Shown piece by piece: positions 13,087 through 14,015 of a stretch of 14,015 nucleotides of DNA. A model generated the notes under the pieces. The model saw nothing but the letters and a program-made list of their open reading frames with translations, searched no databases and had not been told where the DNA came from. This DNA comes from UMGS1590 sp036303105 (GTDB lineage: Bacteria > Bacillota > Peptococcia > Peptococcales > Peptococcaceae), in NCBI GenBank assembly GCA_036303105.1, contig JAXJBF010000097.1, forward strand, positions 1 to 14,015, in the 5' to 3' direction. Numbering within the stretch: the first letter of the stretch is position 1; each line of letters begins with the position of its first letter. The position numbers were made by a program, and so were the translations under genes.

Positions 13087-14015
13087 ATGAGACGTAAGAC
13101 CGTTTCTTTTTTGATTCGTGATGTTGGCATGGGGTCGGATTATCCTGTGACGGTGCAATCAATGACCAATACCGACTCGCACGACGTGGCCGCGACGCTG
13201 GCACAGGTTGAACAATTGGCTGCGCTTGGTGCAGCAATTGTACGTGTTGCAGCACCGGATATGGCTGCAGTGCCTGCGGTTGCAGAGGTGGCACGACAGA
13301 GCAGTGTTCCGATCGTAGCGGATGTGCATTTTGATTATCGCATTGCCATTGCTGTTTTAGAGAAAGGTGTGGATGCGGTGCGCATCAATCCTGGCAATAT
13401 TGGCGGACTGGATAAACTTGAAGCCGTGGTTGAAGCGGCGAAAAAGGCTGACGCAGCCATTCGCATTGGTGTGAATTCGGGTTCTATTGAAAAAGAACTG
13501 CTTGAAAAATATGGACATCCTTGCCCAGAAGCCATGGTTGAGAGCTTGGAAAAATATGTGCGGTTTTGTGAATCGCTGGGCTTCAAGAAATTGGTCCTTT
13601 CCGTCAAGAGCTCGGATGTGCCAATGATGATTCGCGTCAATGAAATGGCCGCAGAACGCTTTGACTATCCGTTGCATCTCGGCGTGACCGAAGCAGGGAC
13701 TGTGCGCAGCGGCACGATCAAGTCATCAGTTGGCATTGGGGCATTATTGGCACATGGCATTGGTGATACGATCCGCGTTTCGCTGACAGGTGATCCTGCC
13801 AATGAGATACCGGTGGCTGTTGGCATTCTGAAAGCATTGGGCTTAATGAAGGCTGGCGAGGATATTGTCAGCTGCCCAACTTGCGGCCGCACGCAGATTG
13901 ATCTGGCACATCTTGCTGAAGAAGTGGAGACGTTGTGTCAGACCATTGATCGCCCTCTGAAAATTGCGGTGATGGGATGCGTGGTTAACGGACCTGGTGA
14001 AGCAAAAGAAGCAGA
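13087..14015 (+). CDS. ispG: 4-hydroxy-3-methylbut-2-enyl diphosphate synthase (IspG/GcpE), 3' end cut by the window
   Basis: The first 309 residues of a cytosolic [4Fe-4S] enzyme of the MEP pathway that converts MEcPP to HMBPP with flavodoxin or ferredoxin as electron donor. The TIM-barrel domain shows PVTVQSMTNTDSHDV (20-34), ADVHFDYRIA (78-87), VRINPGNIG (98-106) and LGVTEAGTVRSGTIKSS (198-214). The cluster ligands are visible: C263 and C266 in SCPTCGR, C298 in MGCVVNGPGEA, and E305 of the same motif. Only a short C-terminal part, perhaps 40-50 residues, should be missing. GGGGTGAT (13076-13083) precedes the ATG, and the gene starts 12 bases after rseP. Together with dxr it makes this operon a partial MEP cluster. 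Confidence 0.96.
   Translation, partial: MRRKTVSFLIRDVGMGSDYPVTVQSMTNTDSHDVAATLAQVEQLAALGAAIVRVAAPDMAAVPAVAEVARQSSVPIVADVHFDYRIAIAVLEKGVDAVRINPGNIGGLDKLEAVVEAAKKADAAIRIGVNSGSIEKELLEKYGHPCPEAMVESLEKYVRFCESLGFKKLVLSVKSSDVPMMIRVNEMAAERFDYPLHLGVTEAGTVRSGTIKSSVGIGALLAHGIGDTIRVSLTGDPANEIPVAVGILKALGLMKAGEDIVSCPTCGRTQIDLAHLAEEVETLCQTIDRPLKIAVMGCVVNGPGEAKEA

Noticed and set aside
1..14015. Mobile elements, CRISPR arrays or horizontal-transfer marks
   Set aside because: Reading the window showed no transposase or integrase gene, no regularly spaced repeats, and no duplication flanking the tRNA genes that would suggest an attachment site.

Overview
The window reads as a stretch of ordinary bacterial chromosome, with every supported gene on the + strand. 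The gene order rpsB-tsf-pyrH-frr-uppS-cdsA-dxr-rseP-ispG is the classic Bacillota (Firmicutes) arrangement. The short EF-Ts (218 aa), the fakA/fakB (DAK2/DegV) pair, strong AGGAGG-type ribosome binding sites and moderate-to-low GC also fit Bacillota. A Negativicutes-like lineage is my tentative guess from general resemblance only. I see no insertion sequence, prophage, CRISPR array or attachment site.

Layout: positions 57-315 hold two tRNA genes, Ser(CGA) and Val(GAC), each followed by its own intrinsic terminator. Positions 445-5631 hold a five-gene block that ends at a strong terminator (5638-5677): a DUF2156 aminoacyltransferase-like protein, an overlapping Eis-like GNAT acetyltransferase, the fatty acid kinase subunit FakA, a DegV/FakB fatty-acid-binding protein, and an unrecognised 153-aa single-pass membrane protein with a very basic N-terminal half and an acidic C-terminal half. 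Positions 5691-7381 hold rpsB and tsf, with an extended -10 promoter, a foldable leader before rpsB, a terminator/attenuator between the two genes and a strong terminator after tsf. A gene-free stretch of about 0.5 kb follows (7382-7889). pyrH-frr (7890-9170) has its own extended -10 promoter and a terminator. uppS-cdsA-dxr-rseP-ispG (9301 to the window edge) follows; ispG is cut by the end of the window.

How the genes work together: rpsB, tsf and frr serve translation (30S protein S2, EF-Tu recycling, ribosome recycling). pyrH makes UDP for RNA and sugar-nucleotide synthesis. dxr and ispG are steps of the MEP isoprenoid pathway; uppS uses its products to build the undecaprenyl lipid carrier for cell-wall synthesis. 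cdsA makes CDP-diacylglycerol for phospholipids, and fakA/fakB feed exogenous fatty acids into phospholipid synthesis. rseP is a site-2 membrane protease. The window therefore centres on translation and envelope lipid biogenesis.

The least expected items are a terminator-like hairpin inside the dxr coding sequence, a possible regulatory leader on rpsB, the unexplained tsf-pyrH gap, and the 153-aa charge-polarised membrane protein at the end of the fak operon. I found no clear evidence of a wholly new system.
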